A DNA stretch of 64,000 bases from Pseudomonadota bacterium (GTDB lineage: Bacteria > Desulfobacterota > Desulfovibrionia > Desulfovibrionales > Desulfovibrionaceae). How positions within the stretch are numbered: the first letter of the stretch is position 1; each line of letters opens with the position of its first letter. Made by a program: the position numbers and the translations under genes. The DNA lies in assembly GCA_023411815.1 (NCBI GenBank), contig JAEYOJ010000141.1:1-64000 (forward strand), read 5' to 3'. Below the pieces are notes generated by a model. That model was not told the origin of the DNA. It made no database searches and worked only from the letters and a program-made list of their open reading frames with translations. Of the stretch, positions 10,301 through 18,900 are shown piece by piece.

Positions 10301-10856
10301 TCAGATCGCCAAGGTGGGACTGGATCTTTATCTGGAGATGCTCGAAGAAGAAGTGCAGCGCCTCAAAGGCGAGGTTCGCCATGAAATGGTGGAACCTGAG
10401 ATCAATTTCGTCTTCCCGGCGCATATCCCAGAAAAGTTCATCCTCGACCCCGGCGAGCGGCTGCGGTATTACCGTGCCTTGTCCTCGGCACGCTCGGATG
10501 AGGCAATGGCCGAGATCGCGGGCGAGATGCGCGATCGCTTCGGCCATATTCCTCAGGAGCTGGAGAGCTTTCTGGCTGTGCTGTCCCTCAAGCGCGCCCT
10601 CACGCACATGCAGGTGGTGCGCGCTGATCTCTATCCGGGACGCGCCGTGTTGACCTTTCTTAAGGACAACCAAGTCGTGGCCCCGGAGCAGCTTTTGTTT
10701 TGGTTGCAAAGCCGGCAGTCCTGGGCGAAACTCTTGCCGCCCAACAAGCTGGAGGCGCGTTTCGGAGAGCAGGACTCCATTGCCAGGAGTCTGGAGTACC
10801 TGAAGATGGAGTTGGAACAGTTGCGGCTTCGCGCGCCGGCCGCTGCGAATGCATGA
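7380..10856 (+). CDS. mfd: Transcription-repair coupling factor
   Basis: Removes RNA polymerase stalled at DNA lesions and recruits UvrAB. The 1158 residues show the full family layout: UvrB-like N-terminal region (about 1-310), the RNA-polymerase-interacting CarD-like domain (about 484-540, starting ELRPGDLLVHRDYG), a helicase core with Walker A GDVGFGKTE near 638 and DEEQRFG near 737, and the C-terminal TRCF domain. The frame has no ATG in a suitable place: the start is taken as TTG at 7380 with AGGAG 10 bases upstream. UvrC, which works in the same repair pathway, is at 45699. Confidence 0.96.
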   Translation: MLPKEINNFLARKTDHLRVFKSGHGTQALLAHSLVSKGENVVLLVPGPRELHEVRALLHLLSQAGLRPGQFGGPVWERTWSWLPPLEPKEPEAAAWAAIWPTLYALALGGRGRGVILTVDNLLAKWPAPKVADLAAMSLRQGEDISPEMILEQATAWGYRREGMVTAPGEMAMRGDILDIFAPGYDQPLRLEFFGDTLEQIRLFDPSSQRSRVDLKEATVLPVAPAVLAGTHPAEAMSYWDHLKTTGQINEQVRDELRHKLEEHNGFIFPGLYYPKAVNLKSFFAEDSIYLLSGASDLRSRVEEAHWSWQEFLDGRKRDKRQVITGSTLVWPEAEARKVWTEGRQVLFEDLVLGQTRDGLDLAEKKLEQFTDIFWQPEQRNRPWSALVKALQDWRTSSRQTILSFHTERTRKKFLALAEQEGLSFSCEHSLDSTGLFALVSPLKKGMELSWAGVRILPEDILQPSKDKAVVATDRSFKGMATYAELRPGDLLVHRDYGLGRFGGLERLTIGEVANDYLLIHFDGEDKLFLPVDRIRLVQRYQGPEGVDPSLDSLRGTRWKHTTERAKKAIEKIAQELVEMYAYRKVAKGYAYGPVNELYPEFEASFGFEETPDQARAIRDVIEDMERAEPMDRLVCGDVGFGKTEVAMRAAFRAVLDGKQVALLCPTTVLAEQHYLNFKNRMQGFPISVAMLSRFVPKPKQKAVLQAAERGQVDILIGTHRMLSSDVSMPNLGLLILDEEQRFGVKHKEKLKELKKNIDCLTLTATPIPRTLQLSLSGIRGLSVIETPPVDRKPVETALVERDAGMLKSILAREMERGGQIFWVHNRVHSLAEAEDYVRKLAPDARIGQAHGQMPERQLEETIHKFWHGELDILVCTAIIESGLDFPNANTMVVDQAHMFGLGQLYQLRGRVGRSDRQAYAYFVVPSLNSLSDLAKKRLQVILDMDYLGAGFQIAMEDLRLRGAGNILGEAQSGQIAKVGLDLYLEMLEEEVQRLKGEVRHEMVEPEINFVFPAHIPEKFILDPGERLRYYRALSSARSDEAMAEIAGEMRDRFGHIPQELESFLAVLSLKRALTHMQVVRADLYPGRAVLTFLKDNQVVAPEQLLFWLQSRQSWAKLLPPNKLEARFGEQDSIARSLEYLKMELEQLRLRAPAAANA

Positions 10857-10913
10857 ACAAGCCACATCAGCCGGCATCAAGCAGACTAGCAGTCAAGCAG
10901 GTAACCAACCGCC

Positions 10914-12047
10914 ATGTTTAGAGCCAAGCGCCTTTTGATGGCCCTTCTGGCTATGGTCGTCGTCACGGCATGTTCCTCGGACCGTAGCGAGCCGGGCGTC
11001 ATCGCCACTGTCAACGGGCGGCCCATCTACCTCAATCAGTTGGAGTACAAGTACGACATCATGTACTTGGACTCCACCGACGACCTGAATCCGACAGTCA
11101 ATCAGCTGCGGCAGGATTACGGCACCATATTGAGTGACCTGATCATCCAAGAGCTGATAATGCAGGAACTGGACGGCCGCGGCCTTGAAGTGACCGATGA
11201 AGAGCTGAACAAGGCCGAAGATTCGGTGCGCAAGGATTATCCCGAGGGCGCTTTCGAGGAGATTCTGGTTGAGGAGTATATCGACATCTCCTTCTGGCGT
11301 AAGGAATTCAAGGCGCGCATCTCCATCGAGAAATTCTTGCAGCAGGTGCTGCGCCCCGCCATTAAAATTGATTATATCGAAGCGGATGCCTACTACAGGA
11401 GCCACCTGTCGGATTTTTACCTGCCTCCTAGGCTCAAGTTCCTGATTATCACAGGGCCCAGCAGGGAACTCGTGATCAAGGCCACGCAACTCTTCTCCAA
11501 GGGCGAAGACGTGGCCGATATCGCCGCCAAGCTCAAGGAGGTCGAGGTCCGTCAGTTGCGGATGCGCGAAGACAGGCTTCCCGCCAGCTGGCTCAACGCC
11601 CTGGCCAATCTGGAGCCCGGCGAAGCTTCCAGCGTGCTTACCGAGGAATCCAAGTTCCATCGGCTTGTTCTTGTCGAGCGCAGCCCGGCCAAGGTCTTGG
11701 ATCCCACCCAGGCTTATCCTTTGGTGGAGCAGGTGCTGCTGGACCAGAAGATGCGGGAGGCTTTCAATAGCTGGCTGACGCGCAAGCTTGAGACTGCGTC
11801 CATCAACGTCAGCAAGCATTTGCTGGAGAAACCCGAGGAGGAACATGACGAGCAGGAGCCTCAGCCTGCCCTGGCCGGGGAAGAAGTCATGGATGAAATC
11901 CTTGAGGCTGATAGCAGGGTGCCTGCGGATGCGCTTACCGAGGGCGAGGAGCAGGATTATCCAGATCAGAGAGTGCCGGACCAGATACCAGCGGACGAGG
12001 ATGATGATCTTGAATCCATACCAGTACCAGCAAAAAGCGGCAGCTGA
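10914..12047 (+). CDS. Lipoprotein SurA/PpiC-type foldase
   Basis: A 377-residue periplasmic folding factor anchored as a lipoprotein. The N-terminus has a short basic and hydrophobic signal ending in the lipobox VTAC, with the acylated Cys at position 20. After it comes a SurA-like N-terminal region (PGVIATVNGRPI, then long helices) and a PpiC-like peptidyl-prolyl isomerase region around residues 165-265 (PPRLKFLIITG). The C-terminal 80 residues are acidic and low in complexity. It lies 57 bases after mfd and directly before surA (one base apart), so the two foldases are almost certainly co-translated. The parvulin domain is divergent and catalysis is uncertain. Confidence 0.85.
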   Translation: MFRAKRLLMALLAMVVVTACSSDRSEPGVIATVNGRPIYLNQLEYKYDIMYLDSTDDLNPTVNQLRQDYGTILSDLIIQELIMQELDGRGLEVTDEELNKAEDSVRKDYPEGAFEEILVEEYIDISFWRKEFKARISIEKFLQQVLRPAIKIDYIEADAYYRSHLSDFYLPPRLKFLIITGPSRELVIKATQLFSKGEDVADIAAKLKEVEVRQLRMREDRLPASWLNALANLEPGEASSVLTEESKFHRLVLVERSPAKVLDPTQAYPLVEQVLLDQKMREAFNSWLTRKLETASINVSKHLLEKPEEEHDEQEPQPALAGEEVMDEILEADSRVPADALTEGEEQDYPDQRVPDQIPADEDDDLESIPVPAKSGS

Positions 12048-12048
12048 C

Positions 12049-13008
12049 GTGAACTCATCACCTCATTTGGGAGGGGTTCCCGCCAGGATCCTGCTTACCG
12101 CTTGCGCCATTATGCTGGCCTGCCTTCCCGCACGGGCGAGCGAGATCGTGGACAGGATTGTCGCCGTGGTTAACGGTCGGGTCATCACCTCTTATGATCT
12201 CGACCGGGAGCTTGCGCCCTACCTCATGCAGTTGGGTGGCCGTAAGCTCAATGCGCAAGAAGAGCAGCAGCTTGCCGGAATGCGTAAAAAGCTTCTGGAC
12301 AGGCTCGTTGATGACATCCTTCTGCTCAAGGAAGCGGAACGGCTGAAGATGGAAGTCAGCGAAACGGAGGTGGAAAACCACATCCGCCAGTTCAGGCAAT
12401 CCAACAACATGACGGAAGAGGATTTAAACTGGCAACTGCAGCGCGAGAATATGACGCGCGAGGACTATAAGCGCAACATTCGGGAGAGCATGCTGCGTCA
12501 TAGGGTCCTCTCGCTTATGGTTCGCCGCAAGGTTCTTGTGACGGACGAAGAGATATCCCGCTTTTATAATGAGAACAAAAGCGAGTACGCTCAGGCCAAG
12601 GAGGTCGAACTCGGTCTGATCCTGCTGCCGCCAGGCGAGGATTCGAATGAACTCGTGCAGCGTCTCCGCAAGGCGGAACTGACTTTCGAGGAGGCTGCTC
12701 GGAAATACTCCAAAGGGCCAGGCGCCCAGAACGGCGGAAATATCGGCAGGCTGAAGTGGTCGGATCTGGCGTCCCAGTGGCGCGAGGCGTTGGCCCTGAC
12801 CCAGCCGGGTGAAATAAGCGAGTCGTTTCGTATTGACGGCAATCAGGCCATCCTCAAGCTCAAGGCGGTTGTTCCGGGCAAGGAGCGATCCTTGGATGAG
12901 GTCAGGGAAGAGATCCGTCAGAAGCTTTATGACCCGAAGTATGCCAGGCAATACGCCGAGTATATGCAGGACCTCAAGGCAAAGGCCATCGTCGATATCC
13001 GTCTTTGA
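12049..13008 (+). CDS. surA: Periplasmic chaperone / peptidyl-prolyl isomerase SurA
   Basis: Chaperone for outer-membrane beta-barrel proteins on their way to BamA. Starting at GTG 12049 the 319-residue protein has a signal peptide with cleavage after ARA (residue 30), then EIVDRIVAVVNGRVIT, the start of the SurA N-terminal chaperone domain, and one parvulin domain around residues 175-270 (EVELGLILLPPG through GGNIGRLKWSDL). E. coli SurA has two parvulin domains; this one has one. The GTG is chosen because it follows the upstream stop by one base and gives a complete signal peptide; no strong Shine-Dalgarno is visible, in line with coupling. Confidence 0.88.
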   Translation: MNSSPHLGGVPARILLTACAIMLACLPARASEIVDRIVAVVNGRVITSYDLDRELAPYLMQLGGRKLNAQEEQQLAGMRKKLLDRLVDDILLLKEAERLKMEVSETEVENHIRQFRQSNNMTEEDLNWQLQRENMTREDYKRNIRESMLRHRVLSLMVRRKVLVTDEEISRFYNENKSEYAQAKEVELGLILLPPGEDSNELVQRLRKAELTFEEAARKYSKGPGAQNGGNIGRLKWSDLASQWREALALTQPGEISESFRIDGNQAILKLKAVVPGKERSLDEVREEIRQKLYDPKYARQYAEYMQDLKAKAIVDIRL

Positions 13009-13049
13009 TTCAATATAGTAACCGGTTTTTCACGTCGGGGGATTATTCA

Positions 13050-13994
13050 ATGGAGCTGCGCGAGATTGGAGCCATGTTGCGCGAGGAGCGCGAAAGACGC
13101 GGCTTGGTGCTGGATGATATCGCTCAACAGACGCGGATCAGCCTCTCCAGTCTGCAAGGTATTGAGAGCGGCTTGAGCGAACTGCTCCCGCATCCGGTTT
13201 ACACCAAGGGATTCATTAAAGTTTATGCCCAATTTTTGGGAATGGACCTGACCGAAGCCTTGAGTGATTTCGCTATCGGCACCCCCGGCGGCCACTATCG
13301 CCCCGTGTATCGCCAGGCTGTTCCTGAAAGGGAGGCGGACCATTCCGAGGTGCGTGCGCTGCGCTCGGGCAACCGCCTGGGAATAGCCGCGGTGGCCCTG
13401 CTTGTGGCCGCCGCCGGTGCCACATATTGGTACTTTTCGCACACTGCGGGAAGCGCGCCGGCGACCCAATCGGCTGGCTCTCAAGAATTGGATGCCCGGC
13501 TGGCCCCGGAAGAGCCAGCGGAGGCCGCCGAATCCGTGCTCGAATCCGAAGCCGTGGCAAACGTTGAGCCTGAATTCGAACCGGCCCAGGACGCCGCTCC
13601 GGCCGCAGCCGTGGAGCCAACAGTCGCAGCTGCCGTTAAGCCCGAGCCGGTTCAGCCTGCCTCGGCCGCGTCACCGAAACCAGCGACTCCGGCCCAGCCG
13701 GCTCAGCCCACCGCTGTCACTCCGTCCCAGCAGGCCCAGGCGTCCGCGGAGCAGTCTGCCGCAAGCAGCATCCTTGTGGTGCAGGCCCGCGAAGTAAGCT
13801 GGATGAAGGCTACGCACGAGGACGGCACCGTACGCGAGTACATGCTGCAGCCTGGCGGACGCGCGCGGATCAGCTTCAGCGGAGCGCTCAACCTGATGCT
13901 CGGCAATGCCGGGGGCGTGGACCTCGTTCTCAATGGTCAGCCCTATTCACTCAATGCCCAGCCGGGCCAGGTGCGGCGGCTGACGCTGCCTTAG
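13050..13994 (+). CDS. RodZ-like helix-turn-helix membrane protein
   Basis: A 314-residue protein with the RodZ architecture: a cytoplasmic helix-turn-helix domain of the XRE/HTH_25 type at residues 1-70 (ending VYTKGFIKVYAQFLG), one transmembrane segment at about 111-130, an Ala/Pro-rich periplasmic linker (about 135-225) and a C-terminal beta domain (DUF4115 type) ending at residue 314. RodZ proteins tie MreB to the cell-wall elongation machinery. The ATG at 13050 has a GGGGG run at about 9 bases. It follows surA by 41 bases. The repetitive linker inflates shadow reading frames on both strands. Confidence 0.85.
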   Translation: MELREIGAMLREERERRGLVLDDIAQQTRISLSSLQGIESGLSELLPHPVYTKGFIKVYAQFLGMDLTEALSDFAIGTPGGHYRPVYRQAVPEREADHSEVRALRSGNRLGIAAVALLVAAAGATYWYFSHTAGSAPATQSAGSQELDARLAPEEPAEAAESVLESEAVANVEPEFEPAQDAAPAAAVEPTVAAAVKPEPVQPASAASPKPATPAQPAQPTAVTPSQQAQASAEQSAASSILVVQAREVSWMKATHEDGTVREYMLQPGGRARISFSGALNLMLGNAGGVDLVLNGQPYSLNAQPGQVRRLTLP

Positions 13995-14000
13995 AGCCAG

Positions 14001-14075
14001 TAACAAAACCCCTTCAGGCATCCCCTGGGGCCGTGCCCTGGTTCACTTGCCCTCAGGCCGGAGCGGGTTTTGTTA
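14001..14075. repeat. 75-base inverted repeat with long structured interior
   Basis: Perfect 11-base arms TAACAAAACCC (14001-14011) and GGGTTTTGTTA (14065-14075) enclose 53 GC-rich bases that can themselves fold (for example around CCCCTGGGG at 14022-14030). It begins 7 bases after the RodZ-like stop and ends 47 bases before recO. It may end the upstream transcript, although no T-run follows; other readings are in the findings. Confidence 0.6.
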
Positions 14076-14122
14076 GACGCTCTTAGCTTCAGCATCGCGC
14101 CAGGAGGTGGCGCCAGTCAGAA

Positions 14123-14869
14123 ATGGAATTCAATGAGCATGGTCTCATCCTCAAGGTCGGCCGCTTCCGGGAGTACGACCAGTGGGTGCGTCTGCTGACG
14201 CCCACCAGGGGCATACTGACGGCTTTTGCTTTTGGCGGCAGCCGCAGCAGGCGCCGTTTCTGCGGGTGCCTGGATACGCTCAACCTCGTTTCCTTCAGGG
14301 CCCGCTCAAGCCGCAACATGGCATACCTCCAACTCGAGGAAAGCACTCTCCTGAGCGGTTATCCCCGGCTCAAGGCAAACTTGCCGCAACTCGGCATGGC
14401 CGCAAACTGCATCAAGTTCCTGCGGGTGTTTCAGCTTGGGGCTGACACCAGCAGGGCTGTCTACGACCTTACCCTGGCGACACTCGAGGCACTTGATGAC
14501 GGCGGAGAAGACCAGGATTTCTGGCCCCTGTTCTTCCGCGCCGCAGTGGCCTTCGAGAGCGGATTCGCTCCTGATTTCAAGACTTGCCATCTTTGCGGCA
14601 AGGATATAGAGCAAATCTCCTCGCCCGTCTTCTGCGTGGAGAAGGGGAGCGTATCCTGCCAGGCGTGCAGGCCCTCCACGGGCCTGGTCCTGTCGGCGAG
14701 CAGGGGCACCTTGCGCCTCCTCTCCCGTCTCCAAGCCACGGGTCCGCGGGAATGGAAAAGCCTGCGGGTGGTTTCCGAAGTCCGCTCAGAATGCTACGAG
14801 ATAGTGGACAAATATGTGCAGTACCATCTGGGCTTGCATCAGAACGAGCGTGGATTCCATCTGGAGTGA
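14123..14869 (+). CDS. recO: DNA repair protein RecO
   Basis: RecO anneals single strands and loads RecA with RecR. The 248-residue protein begins with an OB-fold (GLILKVGRFREYDQWVRLLT) followed by GSRSRRRF, a basic patch typical of the family, and a helical C-terminal half. A four-cysteine zinc finger is present: CHLC near residues 154-157 and FCV...CQAC near 170-181. Length is normal. It precedes glyQ by 40 bases; the recO-glyQ-glyS order is seen in related bacteria. Confidence 0.93.
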   Translation: MEFNEHGLILKVGRFREYDQWVRLLTPTRGILTAFAFGGSRSRRRFCGCLDTLNLVSFRARSSRNMAYLQLEESTLLSGYPRLKANLPQLGMAANCIKFLRVFQLGADTSRAVYDLTLATLEALDDGGEDQDFWPLFFRAAVAFESGFAPDFKTCHLCGKDIEQISSPVFCVEKGSVSCQACRPSTGLVLSASRGTLRLLSRLQATGPREWKSLRVVSEVRSECYEIVDKYVQYHLGLHQNERGFHLE

Positions 14870-14909
14870 CGCTCCGCGGCCCTAAGCACGGCAGCATCGG
14901 GGTAGAAGC

Positions 14910-15794
14910 ATGACCTTTCAGGAAGTCATCCTGCGTCTGCAGCAGTTCTGGTCGGACTACGGCTGTGTTATCGGGCAGCCGTTCGATATCGAGGTCGGGG
15001 CCGGTACCTTCAACCCGCACACGTTCTTCCGGGTCATCGGTCCGGAACCGTGGAACGTGGCCTATGTCGAGCCCTCCCGGCGGCCCACCGACGGCCGTTA
15101 CGGCGAGAATCCCAACCGCTTGCAACACTACTATCAGTTTCAGGTCATCCTGAAGCCATCGCCAGACGATGTGCAGGATGTCTATCTGGCCAGCCTGGCC
15201 GCGCTCGGCATCGACACGGCCGCGCATGACATCCGTTTCGTGGAGGACAACTGGGAGTCGCCGACTCTGGGTGCCTGGGGTCTGGGCTGGGAAGTCTGGC
15301 TCAACGGCATGGAGGTGACCCAGTTCACCTATTTCCAGCAGACCGGCGGCATTGATCTGCATCCCGTAAGTGTTGAGATCACCTATGGCCTGGAGCGCCT
15401 CAGCATGTATCTCCAGGGCAAGGAATCGGTCTACGACTTGGACTGGAATAAGCGCGTGAAATACGGCCATGTCCACCACCAAAACGAGGTGGAGCAGTCC
15501 AAATACAATTTCGAGTTTTCGAATGCCGGCATGCTGTTCGATCTGTTCAATTCCTATGAAGGCGAATGTCTGCGCCTGTGCGAAGTCGGCCTGCCCTGGC
15601 CGGCTTACGACTACTGCCTCAAGTGCTCCCATGCCTTCAACCTGCTCGATGCCCGCGGCGCCATTTCCATTACCGAGCGCACGGGCTACATAGGCAGGGT
15701 GCGTAACCTGGCATCCCGCATCGCAAGGTTGTACGCCACTCAGCGCAAGGAAATGGGTTATCCGCTGTTGAACACGACGCCGACCAAGGATTGA
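14910..15794 (+). CDS. glyQ: Glycine-tRNA ligase alpha subunit
   Basis: Catalytic subunit of the bacterial tetrameric (alpha2beta2) glycyl-tRNA synthetase. The 294 residues begin with the family signature [14 protein letters not shown] and contain [12 protein letters not shown] and the class II motif region [20 protein letters not shown]. The end overlaps the region before glyS. The form present is the two-subunit enzyme, not the single-chain dimer type of archaea and some bacteria. Confidence 0.97.
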   Translation: MTFQEVILRLQQFWSDYGCVIGQPFDIEVGAGTFNPHTFFRVIGPEPWNVAYVEPSRRPTDGRYGENPNRLQHYYQFQVILKPSPDDVQDVYLASLAALGIDTAAHDIRFVEDNWESPTLGAWGLGWEVWLNGMEVTQFTYFQQTGGIDLHPVSVEITYGLERLSMYLQGKESVYDLDWNKRVKYGHVHHQNEVEQSKYNFEFSNAGMLFDLFNSYEGECLRLCEVGLPWPAYDYCLKCSHAFNLLDARGAISITERTGYIGRVRNLASRIARLYATQRKEMGYPLLNTTPTKD

Positions 15795-15799
15795 TCGTC

Positions 15800-17890
15800 A
15801 TGCCCCAGTTCGTTTTCGAAATCGGGTTCGAGGAGATGCCGGCGCGTTTTGTTCCCGCGCTGTCCAGCGAGCTTGCCGCGACCTTGTCCGCACGCTTGGC
15901 CGAAGCCAAGATCGATTGCGGCGAGATCCACACCTATGGCACGCCCCGTCGCCTGGTGGCCCTGGTGACGGATATGGCCGAAAGCCAGCGCAGCGAAGTG
16001 GAGGAGGTCACCGGACCTCCGGCGCGCATCGCCTTCGATGCCGAGGGCAGGCTGACCAAGGCAGGCCTCGGCTTTGCCGGCAGCCAGGGAGTGCCGCCCG
16101 AATCCCTGTATACGGTGGAAACGCCCAAGGGTTCATACCTGGCGACCAAGAAAGCCACCGGCGGGGCACCCAGCCTCAACATCCTGCCCGCGCTGTGCCA
16201 GGCGGCCGTGTCCTCCCTCGGCTTTCCCAAGAAGATGCATTGGGGCAGCGGGGAATTCACCTTTGGCAGGCCCATTCGTTGGATCGTGGCCATGCTTGGC
16301 TCGGAGGTCGTGCGATTCTCCATTGTCGGCGTGGAGGCGGGCAATCTGACCTGGGGCCACCGAGTCATGGGCAAGGGGCCCTTTGCCATTGCCCGCGCCG
16401 AGGACTATCTGGCGGTCATAAGGGAAAAGGGCAAGGTAGTCCTGGACCCGGCCAAACGCCTGGATATCGTCCGCAAGCTCGGTAATGCCTCGGCCGAAGC
16501 CGAGGGCGGCAGCGTGGTCTGGAAGCAGGATTTGCTGGAGGAGGTGGTCAACCTCGTGGAGTATCCCATTCCGGTGCTTGCCTCCTTCGACAAAGCCTAT
16601 TTGGAACTGCCGCGCGAAGTGCTGCTGACGAGCATGCAAAGCCATCAGAAGAGCTTTGGCGTGCAGGGCAAGGATGGCTGTCTGCTGCCGTTCTTCCTTA
16701 CGGTCATCAACCTGGAGCCCAAAGACGAAGCCTTGGTGCGCAAGGGCTGGGAGCGCGTGCTCAAGGCCCGTTTGGAGGATGCGCGTTTCTTCTGGAAAAG
16801 CGATCTGTCCAGGGACTTCGATCACTGGTGTCGCAAGCTCGACAGCGTGACCTTCCTTGGCCCCTTGGGCAGCATGGGCGACAAATCCCGCCGCCTGGAA
16901 CGGTTGTGCGGCCATCTGGCCAAGCAGGTCAAGCCCGAGTTGCTGATGGACTTGTCTACGGCCGGCCTGCTGGCTAAGTGCGACCTGGTCACGGACATGG
17001 TGGGCGAGTTCGACACGCTTCAGGGCATCATGGGCGGTATTTACGCCCGCAAGAAGGGCAAGGGCGAAACCGTGGCTCAGGCCATTGCCGAGCAGTATCT
17101 GCCCACCGGGCCGGACAGCCCGACGCCGCAGAGCTTGGCCGGTGCTCTGCTGGCCATGGCCGACAAGGCCGACACCCTGGCCGGAACCTTCGGCCTGGAC
17201 ATGGTGCCCACGGGAGCCGCCGATCCCTATGCCTTACGGCGTCAGGCCCTGGGCATCTGCCGTATCGTCATTGACCAGGGGCTGCGTTTGAGCCTTGCCG
17301 ACCTTTTGCGTACGGCCCAAGGCATTTACGGCGACGTGCAGTGGAAACTCGCTCCCGAGGAGTCCCTGCGCAAGCTGCTCGATTTCTTCGCCCAGCGCAT
17401 CAAGGCCTATTCTACGGCCAAGGGGCATGAGACACTGGTCGTGGAAGCGTGCCTGGGTGCCGGATTCGACGACATATGGGCCTTTGCCCGCCGTCTGGAA
17501 GCCCTGAGCGAATTCAGCCGCGGGGATGGTTTCGAGCAGGCCGTGCTGACCTTCAAGCGCGCGGCGAACATCATCCGCAAACAGGGCTCCGAGGCCGGTG
17601 TCGCCTTGAGCGGAGAATACCAACAGAAGCTGCTTGAGAATGAGCACGAGCGGGAACTGGCCAAGGCCATTGAGGCTGTCGGCCCTCGCTTCGAGGCTTT
17701 GTGGGGGCAGGACGACTATGCCGCTCTCATGGGCTTGCTGGCCGAATTGCGGCCTTACGTGGACCGATTCTTCGACAATGTCATGGTCATGGCCGAGGCC
17801 CCGGCCCTGCGCCTTAATCGCCTCAATCTGCTCCAACGCCTGGTGTCCATGCTTGGCAGGTTGGCCGATTTCAACGCTTTGCAAGTGTAA
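15800..17890 (+). CDS. glyS: Glycine-tRNA ligase beta subunit
   Basis: The 696-residue beta subunit, needed for tRNA binding and activity. It opens MPQFVFEIGFEEMPARFVP, close to the family N-terminus, and carries HWGSGEFTFGRPIRW and AMADKADTLAGTFGLDMVPTG, both characteristic of GlyS. The ATG at 15800 is preferred over an in-frame TTG nine bases upstream that overlaps the glyQ stop. It lies 5 bases after glyQ, so the subunits are coupled in translation. Confidence 0.97.
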   Translation: MPQFVFEIGFEEMPARFVPALSSELAATLSARLAEAKIDCGEIHTYGTPRRLVALVTDMAESQRSEVEEVTGPPARIAFDAEGRLTKAGLGFAGSQGVPPESLYTVETPKGSYLATKKATGGAPSLNILPALCQAAVSSLGFPKKMHWGSGEFTFGRPIRWIVAMLGSEVVRFSIVGVEAGNLTWGHRVMGKGPFAIARAEDYLAVIREKGKVVLDPAKRLDIVRKLGNASAEAEGGSVVWKQDLLEEVVNLVEYPIPVLASFDKAYLELPREVLLTSMQSHQKSFGVQGKDGCLLPFFLTVINLEPKDEALVRKGWERVLKARLEDARFFWKSDLSRDFDHWCRKLDSVTFLGPLGSMGDKSRRLERLCGHLAKQVKPELLMDLSTAGLLAKCDLVTDMVGEFDTLQGIMGGIYARKKGKGETVAQAIAEQYLPTGPDSPTPQSLAGALLAMADKADTLAGTFGLDMVPTGAADPYALRRQALGICRIVIDQGLRLSLADLLRTAQGIYGDVQWKLAPEESLRKLLDFFAQRIKAYSTAKGHETLVVEACLGAGFDDIWAFARRLEALSEFSRGDGFEQAVLTFKRAANIIRKQGSEAGVALSGEYQQKLLENEHERELAKAIEAVGPRFEALWGQDDYAALMGLLAELRPYVDRFFDNVMVMAEAPALRLNRLNLLQRLVSMLGRLADFNALQV

Positions 17891-17917
17891 TGATGGGCCC
17901 TGTCCGGCGCGGTGCGC

Positions 17918-17946
17918 TTGACAGAGCCGAATGTTGTGTGTATGAG
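17918..17946 (+). promoter_or_regulatory. Sigma-70-type promoter for rpsT
   Basis: A consensus -35 TTGACA at 17918-17923 and -10 TATGAG at 17941-17946 with 17-base spacing, leaving a leader of about 77 bases before rpsT. It lies in the gap after glyS, so rpsT can be transcribed on its own. Confidence 0.75.
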
Positions 17947-18029
17947 CCTTTTTTCGCTAATCGCCGCGAATAAAACCGATTGCGGTAGCCATATTTGAGC
18001 AGCGCGGAACCAACCGAGGAGGAAAGCAC

Positions 18030-18299
18030 GTGGCAAACCACAAGTCCGCCGAGAAGAGGCATCGCCAGAGCCTGAAGGCCAATGCCCGGAACAAGGCTAT
18101 GAAGACTCGCGTGAAGAACGCCGTCAAGGCTGTTCGCACGGCCGTTTCCCAGGGCAACGCCGAGCAGGCCTCTGTGGCCCTGACCCAGGCGACATCCGTT
18201 CTTGATACGGCAGCACAGAAGAAGGTCATCCACTGGCGTAATGCCGGCCGGAAGGTCTCCCGTCTGTCCCAGGCCGTCAATAAGCTGCGTTCCGCGTAG
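18030..18299 (+). CDS. rpsT: 30S ribosomal protein S20
   Basis: An 89-residue basic helical protein that binds 16S rRNA early in 30S assembly. The N-terminus ANHKSAEKRHRQSLKANARNK is the family signature, and the end has WRNAGRKVSRLSQAVNKL. The start is GTG at 18030, preceded by GAGGAGGAAA. In E. coli S20 also has a non-ATG start that takes part in autogenous control; the same may hold here, but the sequence alone does not show it. Own promoter upstream and tandem terminators downstream. Confidence 0.97.
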   Translation: MANHKSAEKRHRQSLKANARNKAMKTRVKNAVKAVRTAVSQGNAEQASVALTQATSVLDTAAQKKVIHWRNAGRKVSRLSQAVNKLRSA

Positions 18300-18323
18300 T
18301 TTTTTGCCTTTTTTGATAGTGCC

Positions 18324-18354
18324 AAGCCCGCCGCGCTATCGTGGCGGGCTTTTT
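18324..18354 (+). terminator. Rho-independent terminator after rpsT
   Basis: Stem AAGCCCGCC (18324-18332) with GGCGGGCTT (18343-18351), extendable into the loop, followed by T residues to 18354. First of two tandem terminators. Confidence 0.9.
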
Positions 18355-18365
18355 GTGCATCTACA

Positions 18366-18391
18366 ACCCGGCTGGCCCAGCTGGGTTTTTT
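18366..18391 (+). terminator. Second tandem terminator after rpsT
   Basis: Stem ACCCGGCT (18366-18373) with AGCTGGGT (18379-18386), one G-U pair, loop of five, then a six-T run to 18391. A backup terminator directly behind the first one. Confidence 0.8.
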
Positions 18392-18519
18392 AATGTAAGA
18401 AGATGGCCGGCTGGCGTGTCATTTGAATGCTGCCGCGGCGGATCTGTCTGGTTAGGCCACGGATTTGCTGCAGGCGATTGGCCTAGTGAATCGAGTTGGC
18501 CTAAAGCAGGGAGGGGATA

Positions 18520-18900
18520 ATGGAGACTTCGAAAGAAAGGAGTGAACTGCTCGCTGCGGTCAAGGAATTCGAACGGCGGAGCATGGCTCTAGCCCTGCTT
18601 GCGGCCAAGGACCAGAAACATATCATTTCCAGTTTGCGCAAACGCTTGAGCGGCAAATCACTCGAAATGGAGTTCACGCTCAAGGAAGTCAACGGCACCC
18701 CCAAGTTTGCGACATTCACGTTCTTGCGGCCGAAAGTCGCTTCCTTCATCTTTTTCTCTTACGATAGTCAGGGCAAGCGCTTCTTTAATCGCAAGATATT
18801 TAATCGCATGTACGAGTTTTTGGAGTCGAATTCTCTTGTTTCAGAATTCAGGGAGCTTGTGCAGAACGAAGAGTTCGATCAAGATCTGTCGAACGTATAG
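18520..18900 (+). CDS. Protein of unknown function (126 aa)
   Basis: I do not recognise this protein. It has an N-terminal helical region (about 1-45, ending SLRKRLSGK), a central part rich in beta-branched and aromatic residues (LEMEFTLKEVNG and FATFTFLRPKVASFIFF), and an acidic C-terminus (VQNEEFDQDLSNV). No signal peptide or membrane helix is clear. The ribosome binding site GGGAGGGG lies just before ATG 18520, which supports real translation. Base composition is visibly less GC-rich than that of the core genes around it, and it stands in a gene-poor stretch, so recent acquisition or relaxed constraint is possible. Confidence 0.65.
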   Translation: METSKERSELLAAVKEFERRSMALALLAAKDQKHIISSLRKRLSGKSLEMEFTLKEVNGTPKFATFTFLRPKVASFIFFSYDSQGKRFFNRKIFNRMYEFLESNSLVSEFRELVQNEEFDQDLSNV

